Of a stretch of DNA of 64,000 nucleotides, positions 27,389 to 36,925 are shown piece by piece; position 1 is the first letter of the stretch; each line of letters begins with the position of its first letter. The DNA comes from Burkholderia sp. FERM BP-3421 (GTDB taxonomy: Bacteria; Pseudomonadota; Gammaproteobacteria; Burkholderiales; Burkholderiaceae). Both the position numbers and the translations under genes were made by a program. The stretch lies in assembly GCF_028657905.1 (NCBI RefSeq), contig NZ_CP117782.1, forward strand, positions 2,728,001 through 2,792,000, written 5' to 3'. The notes under the pieces are model-generated. The model was not told the origin of the DNA, made no database searches, and saw nothing but the letters and a program-made list of their open reading frames with translations.

Positions 27389-29032
27389 ATGGCCCAGATC
27401 ACGTCCACCGCGGCGCGCGTCGCGCTGCATCACGTTTCCTTCCGCTTCGACGACGGCGTCACGCTGTTCGATTCGCTCGACCTCATCCTCGACGCCACGC
27501 CGACCGGCATCGTCGGCCGCAATGGCATCGGCAAAAGCGTGCTCGCGCAACTGATCGCGGGCCGGCTCGCGCCGAGCGGCGGAACCGTCAAGCACGACGC
27601 GCCGGTCGCGTTCGTCGCGCAGCAGGCGCTCGACGATTCGCGCGACGGCGCGAGCGCCGCCGCGCTCGCCGGCCTCGCCGCGCCGCTCGCGGCGCTCGAC
27701 CGGCTCGCGGCGGGTCGCGCCGACGCGAGCGACTTCGAGGTGATCGGCGAGCGCTGGGATCTCGCGGAGCGCTTTCGCGCCGCGCTCGACGCCGCCGGCC
27801 TGGGCGCGCTCGATCCCGCCCGCCCGGCCCGCGACCTGAGCGGCGGCCAACGCGCGCGCGTCGCGCTGATCGGCGCGTTCCTGTCGGACGCGGGCCTGCT
27901 CGTGCTCGACGAGCCCAGCAACCACCTCGACGCACCGGGCCGCGCCTGGCTGCGCGACCAGCTCGCGCGCTGGCGCGGCGGCCTCGTCGTGGTGAGCCAC
28001 GATCGCGGGCTGCTCGCCGGCATGCGGCGCATCGTCGAGCTGACGCCGCATGGACTGCGCGCCTACGGCGGCGACTACGCGCACTATTGCGCGCAGCGCG
28101 ACGCGGAGCGCGACGCCGCGCAGGCCGCGCTCGATCACGCGCGCACCGAGCGCGGCCGGGTGCGCCGCCGGCTCGAACGCGAGCACGACACGATCCAGCG
28201 TCGCGCGGCCGGCGCGCGACGCTACGCGGAAACCGCCAACCTCACGCGCTCGGACCGCTTCGCCCTGAAGAACGCCGCGGTCGAGATCATGGGACACGTG
28301 CGGCGCGACCAGCGCGAGCACAAGGCGACGCTCGACGACGGGGTCGCGCGCGCCGCTGCGCGGATCGAGCCGGACACGCCGGTACTCCTGTCGCTGCCGG
28401 GCGCCGAGGTGAGCGCGCGCCGCCAGCTGTTCACGCTCGACGACGCGCGGCTGCCCTGGCTCGCCGACGACAACCCCGCCGCCGCCGTCACCTGGTCGGC
28501 GAACGGGCCGCTGCGGATCGCGCTCACCGGCCCGAACGGCTGCGGGAAATCGACGCTGCTGCAAGTGCTCGCGGGGCTCGTCGCGCCGCGCGCGGGCCGC
28601 TGCGACACGCATGTCGGCGTCGCCTACCTCGACCAGCGGCTCGCGCTGCTCGATCCCGAACGCTCGATCGTCGAGCAGTTGGGGCTGCTCGACACGCCGC
28701 TCGCCGAGGGCGAGCTGCGCAGCCGGCTCGCGCTGCTGCAACTCGACGCGACGCGCGCGACGCTGCCGACCGGCCGGCTGAGCGGCGGCGAACGCCTCAA
28801 GGCCGCGCTCGCCTGCGCGCTGTGGCGCGGCGCGCCGGCGCAGCTGCTGCTGCTCGACGAGCCGACCAACCATCTCGATCTCGAATCGGTGCGCGCGTTC
28901 GAGACGGCGCTCGCGACCTTCCCGGGCGCGCTCGTGGCCGCCTCGCACGACGACGCGTTTCTCGCCGCGCTCGCGCCCACGCACGCGATGCGCTGGAGCG
29001 CCGCCGGCTGGCGCTGCGAGCCGCTCGCCTAG
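27389..29032 (+). CDS. ABC-F family ATPase
   Basis: 547 residues with two ATP-binding cassettes and no membrane segments. First cassette: Walker A GRNGIGKS, signature LSGGQ, Walker B LLVLDEPSNHLD. Second: GPNGCGKS, LSGGE, LLLLDEPTNHLD. A charged linker of Arg/Glu-rich helices between them (about residues 230-300) corresponds to the P-site tRNA interaction motif. ABC-F proteins bind the ribosome E site, regulate translation or protect against ribosome-targeting antibiotics; the subgroup cannot be fixed here. A GGAGG ribosome-binding site precedes the ATG. The stop shares the palindromic CTAG with the convergent neighbour. Confidence 0.93.
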   Translation: MAQITSTAARVALHHVSFRFDDGVTLFDSLDLILDATPTGIVGRNGIGKSVLAQLIAGRLAPSGGTVKHDAPVAFVAQQALDDSRDGASAAALAGLAAPLAALDRLAAGRADASDFEVIGERWDLAERFRAALDAAGLGALDPARPARDLSGGQRARVALIGAFLSDAGLLVLDEPSNHLDAPGRAWLRDQLARWRGGLVVVSHDRGLLAGMRRIVELTPHGLRAYGGDYAHYCAQRDAERDAAQAALDHARTERGRVRRRLEREHDTIQRRAAGARRYAETANLTRSDRFALKNAAVEIMGHVRRDQREHKATLDDGVARAAARIEPDTPVLLSLPGAEVSARRQLFTLDDARLPWLADDNPAAAVTWSANGPLRIALTGPNGCGKSTLLQVLAGLVAPRAGRCDTHVGVAYLDQRLALLDPERSIVEQLGLLDTPLAEGELRSRLALLQLDATRATLPTGRLSGGERLKAALACALWRGAPAQLLLLDEPTNHLDLESVRAFETALATFPGALVAASHDDAFLAALAPTHAMRWSAAGWRCEPLA

Positions 29033-30126
29033 CGCGCGGCGGCGGCCGGACGACGCGGCCGGAACCGCAGCACGCCGTCCGCGCCCTGCTCGCGCGCGAA
29101 TTCGCCCGCGAGCCACAGCAGATGCAGGTGGGCGATCGCCTCGCCGAGCGCGAAGGTCATCTGGTGGATGTCGAGTTCGCGCCGGCGGAACATGATCGGC
29201 ACGATATCGGCCGCGCTCATCGGCTGGACCGCGCAGGCCTCGCGCACCTCGTCGAGCCGCGCGCGATGATGCTCGCGCAGCTGCGCGATGCGCGTGTGCA
29301 AGCCGCGGAACGGCTTGCCGTGCGACGGCAGCACGAGGGTCCCGGCCGCCATCGCGTCGTAGCGGCCGAGCGAGTCGAGATACAGCGCGAGCGGATTGGC
29401 CTCGGGCTCCAGGTCGAACACCGACACGTTGGTCGAGATCCTCGGCAGCACCATGTCGCCCGAGATCAGCACGCCGTCGGCCGCGCTGTGCAACGCGCAA
29501 TGTTCAGGAGAATGGCCGAAGCCCGTCACGACGCGCCAGTCGCGCGCGCCGATCCGCACCGTGTCGCCCTCGCGCAGGCGGCGATAGCGCGGCGGCACGG
29601 CGGGCACCAGGTCCGAGTAATAGCTGCGCCGGTTGCGCAGCTTGTCGAGCGCGACGGGATCGGCCAGGCCGTGACGCGCGAAATGCTCGGCCGCCGCCGC
29701 GCCGCCCGCGTTCGAGCCGTTGCCGCCCGCGAGCAGGCAGCCGAACGCGTATTCGCCGAGCGTCATCCACAGCCGCGCCTGCCAGCGCGCGCGCGCGCCG
29801 CCCTCGCACAGCCAGTGAGCGAGGCCGAAGTGGTCCGGATGGCAATGCGTGACGAGCACCCGCAGCACGGGCAGGCCGTCGAGCTTCGTGTCGAACAGCT
29901 GCTCCCAATGCCCGCGGATCTCGTCGGTCGCGATCCCGCAATCGACGATCGTCCAGCCCGCCTGCCCGTCGATCTCGTCGCGCAGCAGCCAGAGGTTGAT
30001 GTGATCGAGCGAGAACGGCAGCGGCATGCGCAGCCAGCTCACGCCCGGCGCGACCTCGAAGGTGTCGCCCGGCGCGGGCAGCGTATCGGCGAACGGATAG
30101 TCGAGTTGATGTTCCAGGGCGTTCAT
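29029..30126 (-). CDS. MBL-fold metallo-hydrolase
   Basis: 365 residues. The HxHxDH zinc motif appears as THCHPDHFG. Further metal ligands are likely in GFGHSPEH and LPSHGKPF, with an aspartate in LISGDMVLP. A C-terminal extension (EHHRARLDEVREACAV onwards) forms a winged-helix-like tail found in LACTB2-type and related hydrolases. The substrate is probably a thioester, lactone or phosphoester. It ends four bases inside the convergent ABC-F gene. Its upstream region is shared divergently with aceK. Confidence 0.88.
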   Translation of the reverse strand: MNALEHQLDYPFADTLPAPGDTFEVAPGVSWLRMPLPFSLDHINLWLLRDEIDGQAGWTIVDCGIATDEIRGHWEQLFDTKLDGLPVLRVLVTHCHPDHFGLAHWLCEGGARARWQARLWMTLGEYAFGCLLAGGNGSNAGGAAAAEHFARHGLADPVALDKLRNRRSYYSDLVPAVPPRYRRLREGDTVRIGARDWRVVTGFGHSPEHCALHSAADGVLISGDMVLPRISTNVSVFDLEPEANPLALYLDSLGRYDAMAAGTLVLPSHGKPFRGLHTRIAQLREHHRARLDEVREACAVQPMSAADIVPIMFRRRELDIHQMTFALGEAIAHLHLLWLAGEFAREQGADGVLRFRPRRPAAAAR

Positions 30127-30239
30127 CGGGGGATCTCGTAGTCGTCGCGCCGGGCACGGCGGCGCGTGGAATCGATTCTATCGCCCCGGGCGAAGACGCG
30201 CCCGCGCGCACGTCGGCAAGCGCAAAAAAGTTCGCGCCG

Positions 30240-30262
30240 TGATCCTTGATAAAGGTGGATCA
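30240..30262. promoter_or_regulatory. Inverted repeat upstream of aceK
   Basis: Arms TGATCC (30240-30245) and GGATCA (30257-30262) with an 11-base spacer lie in the divergent gap between the MBL hydrolase and aceK. A TAAAAT at 30365-30370 is the likely aceK -10, 35 bases before its ATG. The repeat could be an operator, but the arms are short. Confidence 0.3.
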
Positions 30263-30404
30263 TTGCCGGAAGATGTCCCGATCGTCGTCGAATCTCGCGG
30301 AATCCGCCTTTCACCGCCGTTTCCCGCCCGTCCCGGGAACGCCGGCATCGGGCCCGCGCGGCGCTAAAATGTCGAAAGCTCCCCGTCCTGAGCGTGCACG
30401 CCCC

Positions 30405-32213
30405 ATGAATCACTTTCCCAAACTCCTGTCGTCGCAGATCGGCTTCGACGTCGCGCAGACGATGCTCGAGCACTTCGACCACCACTACCGGGTGTTCCGC
30501 GCCGCGGCGGTGGAGGCGCAGCTGCTGTTCGAGCACGCCGACTGGCACGGGCTGCAGAAGCTCGCGCGCGAGCGGATCACGTCCTACGACGACCGCGTGC
30601 AGGAATGCGTGGAGCTGCTCGAGGACGAATACGACGCGGAGCACATCGACGACGACGTCTGGCAGCAGATCAAGCTGCACTACATCGGGCTCCTGACCTC
30701 GCACCGCCAGCCCGAATGCGCGGAGACCTTCTTCAATTCGGTGTGCTGCAAGATCCTGCACCGCTCGTATTTCAACAACGATTTCATCTTCGTGCGCCCG
30801 GCGATCTCGACCGAGTACATCGAGAACGACGAGCCGGCCGCGAAGCCGACCTACCGCGCCTACTACCCGGGCGGCGACGGTCTCGCCGCGACGCTCGAGC
30901 GGGTCGTCACGAACTTCCAGCTCGCGCCGCCGTTCGAGGACCTCGCGCGCGACATCGGCTGCGTGATGCAGGCGATCCATGACGAATTCGGCGCGTTCAG
31001 CGAAGCGGTCAATTTCCAGATCCACGTGCTGTCGTCGCTGTTCTTCCGCAACAAGACCGCGTACATCGTCGGCCGCATCATCAACGGCGACAGCGTGCTG
31101 CCGTTCGCGGTGCCGGTCCGCCACGCGCGGCCCGGCGCGCTCGCGCTCGACGCGGTGCTGCTGCGCCGCGAGCAGCTGCAGGTGATCTTCAGCTTCTCGC
31201 ACTCGTATTTCCTCGTCGACATGAACGTGCCGTCCGCGTACGTCGCCTTCCTCGGCACGATCATGCCGGGCAAGCCGAAGGCGGAGATCTACACCTCGCT
31301 CGGCCTGCAGAAGCAGGGCAAGAACCTGTTCTACCGCGACCTGCTGCACCACCTGTCGCATTCGAGCGACCGCTTCATCATCGCGCCCGGCATCAAGGGG
31401 CTCGTGATGCTGGTGTTCACGCTGCCGTCGTTCCCGTACGTGTTCAAGATCATCAAGGACAGCTTCCCGCCGCCGAAGGAGACCACGCGCGCGCAGATCA
31501 TGGAGAAGTACCAGCTCGTGAAGCGCCACGACCGCGTCGGGCGCATGGCCGACACGCTCGAATACTCGAGCGTCGCGCTGCCGCTCGCGCGGCTCGACCA
31601 CGCGCTCGTGCGCGAGCTGGAGAAGGAGGTGCCGTCGCTGCTCGAATACGAGGGCGACGACCTCGTCATCAAGCACCTGTACATCGAGCGCCGCATGGTG
31701 CCGCTCAACCTGTACCTGCAGAACGGCAGCGACGCCGAGGTCGAGCACGGCGTGAAGGAGTACGGCAACGCGGTGAAGGAGCTGATCAAGGCGAACATCT
31801 TCCCCGGCGACATGCTGTACAAGAACTTCGGCGTGACGCGCCACGGCCGCGTGGTGTTCTACGACTACGACGAGATCGAATACCTGACCGACTGCAACGT
31901 GCGGCGCGTGCCGCCGCCGCGCAACGAGGAGGATGAGATGTCGGGCGAGCCGTGGTACTCGGTCGGCCCGCACGACATCTTCCCCGAGACCTACGGCCCG
32001 TTCCTGCTCGGCGAGCCGCGCGTGCGCGAGCATTTCCTGCGGCATCATGCCGATTTCTTCGACCCCGCGCTGTGGCAGGACAGCAAGGATCACCTGCTGC
32101 GCGGCGAACTGTCCGATTTCTACGCCTACGACGCGGCGCTGCGCTTTCGCACCCGCTATCCGGCGCGCTTCGGCGAACCCGCGTCCGCCGACGGCGCGCG
32201 GCGCGCCGCCTGA
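30405..32213 (+). CDS. aceK: Isocitrate dehydrogenase kinase/phosphatase
   Basis: 602 residues, full length for AceK. It phosphorylates and inactivates isocitrate dehydrogenase, sending isocitrate into the glyoxylate shunt, and reverses this as a phosphatase using the same active site. The N-terminal regulatory half includes NFQIHVLSSLFFRNKTAYIV. The kinase-like C-terminal half has YIERRMVPLNLYL and the catalytic/metal segment FPGDMLYKNFGVTRHGRVVF followed by YDYDEIEYLTDCN. Isocitrate lyase and malate synthase are not nearby, so unlike E. coli it is not in an ace operon here. The ATG at 30405 fits the conserved start MNHFPKLLSSQI. Confidence 0.95.
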   Translation: MNHFPKLLSSQIGFDVAQTMLEHFDHHYRVFRAAAVEAQLLFEHADWHGLQKLARERITSYDDRVQECVELLEDEYDAEHIDDDVWQQIKLHYIGLLTSHRQPECAETFFNSVCCKILHRSYFNNDFIFVRPAISTEYIENDEPAAKPTYRAYYPGGDGLAATLERVVTNFQLAPPFEDLARDIGCVMQAIHDEFGAFSEAVNFQIHVLSSLFFRNKTAYIVGRIINGDSVLPFAVPVRHARPGALALDAVLLRREQLQVIFSFSHSYFLVDMNVPSAYVAFLGTIMPGKPKAEIYTSLGLQKQGKNLFYRDLLHHLSHSSDRFIIAPGIKGLVMLVFTLPSFPYVFKIIKDSFPPPKETTRAQIMEKYQLVKRHDRVGRMADTLEYSSVALPLARLDHALVRELEKEVPSLLEYEGDDLVIKHLYIERRMVPLNLYLQNGSDAEVEHGVKEYGNAVKELIKANIFPGDMLYKNFGVTRHGRVVFYDYDEIEYLTDCNVRRVPPPRNEEDEMSGEPWYSVGPHDIFPETYGPFLLGEPRVREHFLRHHADFFDPALWQDSKDHLLRGELSDFYAYDAALRFRTRYPARFGEPASADGARRAA

Positions 32214-32254
32214 GCGCCACCTTCATCCCCCTTCATGCACGGAAACCTACCGCG

Positions 32255-33025
32255 ATGAACCTCACCGATCACCCGCTGGCCCACCTGTTCGAAAACAACG
32301 ATGCGTGGGTCAAGCGCAAGCTCGAAGACGATCCGCAATACTTCTCGCGCCTCGCCGACCAGCAGGCGCCCGAGTATCTGTGGATCGGCTGCTCCGACTC
32401 GCGCGTGCCCGCCAACCAGATCATCGGCCTGCCGCCCGGCGAGGTGTTCGTGCATCGGAACATCGCCAACGTGGTCGTGCACACCGACCTGAACTGCCTG
32501 TCGGTGCTCCAGTTCGCCGTCGACCTGCTGCGCGTCAAGCACATCATGGTGGTCGGCCACTACGGCTGCTCGGGTGTGAACGCCGCGCTGCTGAACCGCC
32601 GCGTCGGGCTCGCCGACAACTGGCTGCACCACGTGCAGGACGTGCGCGAGAAGCACGCGAACCTGCTCGACGAGTGGCCGGTCGGCGAGGCCCGCTACCG
32701 CCGCCTGATCGAACTGAACGCGATCGAGCAGGTCCTCAACGTGTGCCGCACCACGATCGTCAACGACGCCTGGGCGCGCGGCCAGTCGCTGACCGTGCAC
32801 GGGCTCGTCTACGGCGTGCACGACGGCCGCATGCGCAATCTCGGGATGGCGGTGTCGCAGCCCGAGGAGCTGGACGCGACCTATCGCCGCTGCGTCGAGG
32901 GCATCTCGGCGACGCGCGCGCATTCGGCCGACAATGACATGGTGGCCGCCGATGCGGCGAAGCTCGCCGGGGCCACCGAACTGATTGCCAAAACCATCAA
33001 GGAGACAAAGCATGACGGCTGTTAA
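32255..33025 (+). CDS. can: Beta-class carbonic anhydrase
   Basis: 256 residues. It interconverts CO2 and bicarbonate in the cytoplasm. Zinc ligands are in CSDSRVPANQI (Cys and the Asp-Arg dyad) and HYGCSGV (His and Cys). HPLAHLFENNDAWVKRKLED at the start is typical of the Can/CynT-like subgroup. It lies 41 bases after aceK and overlaps the thiolase gene by 14 bases, so aceK-can-thiolase may be one transcript. Bicarbonate supply for carboxylases could be its role (inference). Confidence 0.94.
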   Translation: MNLTDHPLAHLFENNDAWVKRKLEDDPQYFSRLADQQAPEYLWIGCSDSRVPANQIIGLPPGEVFVHRNIANVVVHTDLNCLSVLQFAVDLLRVKHIMVVGHYGCSGVNAALLNRRVGLADNWLHHVQDVREKHANLLDEWPVGEARYRRLIELNAIEQVLNVCRTTIVNDAWARGQSLTVHGLVYGVHDGRMRNLGMAVSQPEELDATYRRCVEGISATRAHSADNDMVAADAAKLAGATELIAKTIKETKHDGC

Positions 33026-34205
33026 CCCCGATCCGATCGTCATCGCCGCGGCGGCGCGCACGCCGATGGCGGGCTTCCAGGGCGATTTCAGCTCGCTCGC
33101 CGCGCCGCAGCTCGGCGCGGTCGCGATCGCGGCCGCGCTCGAACGCTCGGGGCTCGACGCCGCGCGGATCGACGAGGTCGTGATGGGCTGCGTGCTGCCC
33201 GCGGGCCAGGGCCAGGCGCCCGCGCGGCAGGCGTCGCTCGGCGCGGGCCTGCCGCTCGGCGCGGGCTGCACCACGATCAACAAGATGTGCGGCTCCGGCA
33301 TGCGCGCCGCGATGTTCGCGCACGACATGCTGGTGGCCGGCTCGGCCGAGGTGATGATCGCGGGCGGCATGGAAAGCATGAGCAACGCGCCGTACCTGCT
33401 GCCCAAGTCGCGCGGCGGGATGCGCATGGGCCACGGCCAGGTGCTCGACCACATGTTCCTCGACGGGCTCGAGGACGCCTACGACAAGGGTCGCCTGATG
33501 GGCACCTTCGCCGAGGAATGCGCGGGCGAGTACGGCTTCACGCGCGAGGCGCAGGACGCGTTCGCGATCGAATCGCTCGCGCGCGCCAGGCGCGCCAACG
33601 AAGATGGTTCGTTCGACTGGGAAATCGCCCCCGTGACGGTCACGGGCAAGAAGGGCGACGCCGTGATCCGGCTCGACGAGCAGCCGTTCAAGGCGAACCC
33701 GGACAAGATCCCGACGCTCAAGCCGGCGTTCAGCAAGACCGGCACGGTGACGGCCGCCAATGCGTCGTCGATCTCCGACGGCGCCGCCGCGCTCGTGATG
33801 ATGCGCGCCTCGACCGCCGAACGCCTGGGCGCCCGGCCGCTCGCGCGCGTGGTCGGCCACGCGACCTTCGCGCAGGCGCCGTCGCGCTTCACGACCGCCC
33901 CCGTCGGCGCGATCCGCCGGCTGTTCGACAAGAACGGCTGGCGCGCGGCCGACGTCGACCTCTACGAGATCAACGAGGCGTTCGCGGTGGTCGCGATGGC
34001 CGCGATGCGCGATCACGACCTGCCGCACGACAAGGTCAACGTGAACGGCGGCGCGTGCGCGCTCGGCCACCCGATCGGCGCGTCCGGCGCGCGGATCCTC
34101 GTCACGCTGCTCGGCGCGCTGCGCGCGCGCGGCGGCCGGCGCGGCGTCGCGAGCCTGTGCATCGGCGGCGGCGAAGCCACCGCGATGGGTATTGAACTGA
34201 TCTGA
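33012..34205 (+). CDS. Acetyl-CoA acetyltransferase (thiolase)
   Basis: 397 residues. It condenses two acetyl-CoA to acetoacetyl-CoA or does the reverse thiolysis. The nucleophilic cysteine sits in INKMCGSGMRAA (Cys93). The C-terminal active-site motifs are NVNGGACALGHPIGASGARI (His) and SLCIGGGEATAMGIEL (Cys), so the triad is complete. It could serve PHB synthesis (PhaA type) or fatty-acid/ketone breakdown; phaB and phaC are not adjacent. The ATG at 33012 overlaps the end of the carbonic anhydrase gene in another frame. SDR and YchJ genes follow closely. Confidence 0.93.
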   Translation: MTAVNPDPIVIAAAARTPMAGFQGDFSSLAAPQLGAVAIAAALERSGLDAARIDEVVMGCVLPAGQGQAPARQASLGAGLPLGAGCTTINKMCGSGMRAAMFAHDMLVAGSAEVMIAGGMESMSNAPYLLPKSRGGMRMGHGQVLDHMFLDGLEDAYDKGRLMGTFAEECAGEYGFTREAQDAFAIESLARARRANEDGSFDWEIAPVTVTGKKGDAVIRLDEQPFKANPDKIPTLKPAFSKTGTVTAANASSISDGAAALVMMRASTAERLGARPLARVVGHATFAQAPSRFTTAPVGAIRRLFDKNGWRAADVDLYEINEAFAVVAMAAMRDHDLPHDKVNVNGGACALGHPIGASGARILVTLLGALRARGGRRGVASLCIGGGEATAMGIELI

Positions 34206-34230
34206 GCCCCCCCGGGGCAGGAGTCCTTCC

Positions 34231-34908
<678 letters not shown>

Positions 34909-34939
34909 GCTGCCGGGCCCTCGACCCTTCTCCGTTCGC

Positions 34940-35368
34940 ATGTCCGCTTCCCGACCTCTCGACTGCCCGTGCGGCGGCGCCGCGCCCAACCGTCCGGCCG
35001 GCGCGGGCGCGCCGCGCTTCGCCGCCTGCTGCGGCCGCTTCCTCGACGGCGGCGCGTTCGCGCCCGACGCGCTCGAACTGATGCGCTCGCGCTACAGCGC
35101 CTACGTGCTCCGCGACACCCGCTACCTGCGCGACACCTGGGATCCGCGCACCTGCCCGCCCGACCTCGATGCACAGGACGAGCCGCCGCGCTGGCTCGGC
35201 CTGTCGATCAAGCGTCACGCGCCGCTCGATGCGACCCACGCCGTGGTCGAGTTCGTCGCGCGCTACAAGATCGGCGGACGCGCGCACCGCCTGCACGAAA
35301 CCAGCCGCTTCACGCGCGGCGACGACGGCCGCTGGCGCTACGTCGACGGCGACGTGAGCGAACACTGA
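34940..35368 (+). CDS. YchJ-family (UPF0225) protein with SEC-C-like motif
   Basis: 142 residues. The N-terminal Cys motif (CPCGG, then FAACCGRFL) is followed by LELMRSRYSAYVLRDTRYLRDT. The C-terminal NTF2-like part includes VVEFVARYKIGGRAHRLHETSRF. These are the hallmarks of the YchJ family, a small zinc-binding family of unknown function. It lies 31 bases after the SDR gene and probably ends the aceK-to-ychJ cluster. Confidence 0.9.
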   Translation: MSASRPLDCPCGGAAPNRPAGAGAPRFAACCGRFLDGGAFAPDALELMRSRYSAYVLRDTRYLRDTWDPRTCPPDLDAQDEPPRWLGLSIKRHAPLDATHAVVEFVARYKIGGRAHRLHETSRFTRGDDGRWRYVDGDVSEH

Positions 35369-35411
35369 GGCGCGTGCGGCGCGCCCCGCCGCACGTTTCG
35401 GACTTTGCTGA

Positions 35412-35441
35412 TTGATCGGACGCCACGCGGCCCGATATCGT
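35412..35441 (+). promoter_or_regulatory. Candidate promoter of the unknown two-gene unit
   Basis: TTGATC (35412-35417) and TATCGT (35436-35441) are 18 bases apart, in the gap after the YchJ gene and 36 bases before the next ATG. Confidence 0.35.
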
Positions 35442-35477
35442 GTGTCCCTGGTTCAGACCGACAGGGAACCGCATCCG

Positions 35478-35999
35478 ATGCCGCCTCGCCCCGCCACCCC
35501 CACTCCGTTTTACCTGCACGTCTGCCCGCCCGTCTGCGCGGGCCCGTTCGAACTGCGCCCGCCCGGCCTGCCGGCCGATGCGCACGCGCTGCACGACCCG
35601 CACGTCGATGCGTTCGTCGGCTACGCGCACCGCACGTGCAACAGCGTGCGGATCCTCGACCTCGACGGCCGCTGCGTGTCATTGCTCGCCGCACGCCCGA
35701 TGGACCGCGACGCGGCCAATGCGCTCCGCGCGCTGCTGCGCCGGCGCTTCGCGGCCCTGCTGCGCGCCGCGCCGCGGGTCGCCGTGTCCCCCGCGCATCT
35801 GCGCGACGACTCGCGCTTCGTGCCTGCGCATATCCTGCGGCTCGCGATCCGTTACGGCGTCCGCTCGCCGGATCGCGCGGGCCATCGCGGCGTCAGTCGC
35901 TATGCGGCCCCGCTCGTGCGCCAGGGCCTCGCCTATCGCCTCGCGCTCGCGGTGCGCGATCACGACGACACGGTCCTCCATGTCAGCTACCAGCGATAA
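35478..35999 (+). CDS. Protein of unknown function, first gene of a pair
   Basis: 173 residues, starting MPPRPATPTPFYLHVCPPVC. No family recognised. Three cysteines lie in the N-terminal third (VCPPVCAGPFELRPPG and HRTCNSVRILDLDG), with an Arg/Ala-rich helix in the middle (ANALRALLRRRFAALLRA). No signal peptide or membrane segment. AGGGAA precedes the ATG. The last 20 bases overlap the start of the next gene. The strong third-position GC bias supports real coding. Confidence 0.6.
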   Translation: MPPRPATPTPFYLHVCPPVCAGPFELRPPGLPADAHALHDPHVDAFVGYAHRTCNSVRILDLDGRCVSLLAARPMDRDAANALRALLRRRFAALLRAAPRVAVSPAHLRDDSRFVPAHILRLAIRYGVRSPDRAGHRGVSRYAAPLVRQGLAYRLALAVRDHDDTVLHVSYQR

Positions 36000-36525
36000 C
36001 GGGCGCGCCGCGCCGCCGGTCACCGTGCATCCGCTGGCGTTCGCGCATCCGGCCCGCGCCAGCGTGCTGTGGGATCGCGAATGCTTCACGCTGCTCGGCA
36101 GCATCGACTACCAGCACGCCGCCGTGCGCCTCGACGGCGCGCCGGAGCGGCACACCGACCTGCCCGCCGCCACGCGCGTGATCGTCGCCGGCCCGCTGGC
36201 GCTGACGCTCGACGGCCTGGGCCGGCTCACCGCGTTCGACTTCTATACGAACCCGGCCGGCTGGCGGCGCGTCGAGCGCCTGCCCGTCGCGCGCCCGGCC
36301 CTCGTCACGCCCCGCCTGGACGGCGCGTTCGACGCGCTCGGCCGCCTCGGCGCACGCGAGCCCGCCGCCTGGCATGCGCGCGGCACCGGCACGCTGCGGC
36401 TCGTGTGGCGCGACGCCTCGGTGTGGTACGCGATCGCGCCCGGCGTGTCGGTCGCCGCGGCCGACGACGGCACGCTCGCGCAGCTCGACATCACGGGTTT
36501 TCCACTGCCGGCCGCGGCGGAATGA
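35980..36525 (+). CDS. Protein of unknown function, second gene of a pair
   Basis: 181 residues, starting MSATSDNGRAAPPVTVHPLA. No family recognised. The alternation of short hydrophobic and polar stretches (RVIVAGPLALTLDGLGRLT, TLRLVWRDASVWYAIAPGV) suggests an all-beta fold. No signal peptide. It starts inside the end of the preceding gene in another frame, without a visible ribosome-binding site, so it is probably translated by coupling. The two proteins may act together (inference from overlap only). Confidence 0.55.
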   Translation: MSATSDNGRAAPPVTVHPLAFAHPARASVLWDRECFTLLGSIDYQHAAVRLDGAPERHTDLPAATRVIVAGPLALTLDGLGRLTAFDFYTNPAGWRRVERLPVARPALVTPRLDGAFDALGRLGAREPAAWHARGTGTLRLVWRDASVWYAIAPGVSVAAADDGTLAQLDITGFPLPAAAE

Positions 36526-36855
36526 CACGTGCGCGTCGAATCCGCGCCACGGGATCGACGCGCACGCGAGCCCGGACGTCGCCGTCGAGATCGCGCGCTA
36601 CGCCGGCATCACGCCGCGTCGCGATGCGCGGTCCGTTCACGGCGGCCGCTTCGTTCGATGCCCCACACATCCCGCACGCGCGCCAGCCGTCTTGCGATTC
36701 GTCCGGACCCGCGCCGGGGTGCGCCGTCGCGCCCGCCCGGTCGCCGGCGCCATGCCTGAGCCCCCGATCCGGCAGCCGTTTCGCCGCTCGACCGGCGCAT
36801 TTGTAAGCGGCCGCCGGGTCGGCGCCGCCATCGCGGATGCCGGGTAACTCCCGCA
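36526..36855. other. Intergenic region upstream of the hydrolase gene
   Basis: 330 bases with nothing recognised. The frames crossing it are shadows. Confidence 0.4.
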
Positions 36856-36885
36856 TTGCACAGCGCAAAATTGTCAGGCTACGAT
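36856..36885 (+). promoter_or_regulatory. Candidate promoter of the alpha/beta hydrolase gene
   Basis: TTGCAC (36856-36861) and TACGAT (36880-36885) are 18 bases apart. The -10 overlaps an in-frame ATG at 36884, which argues that translation starts later, at 36926. Confidence 0.4.
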
Positions 36886-36925
36886 GAGGGTCATTCGGGT
36901 CTACGATCTCAACGGATACGGGCAG

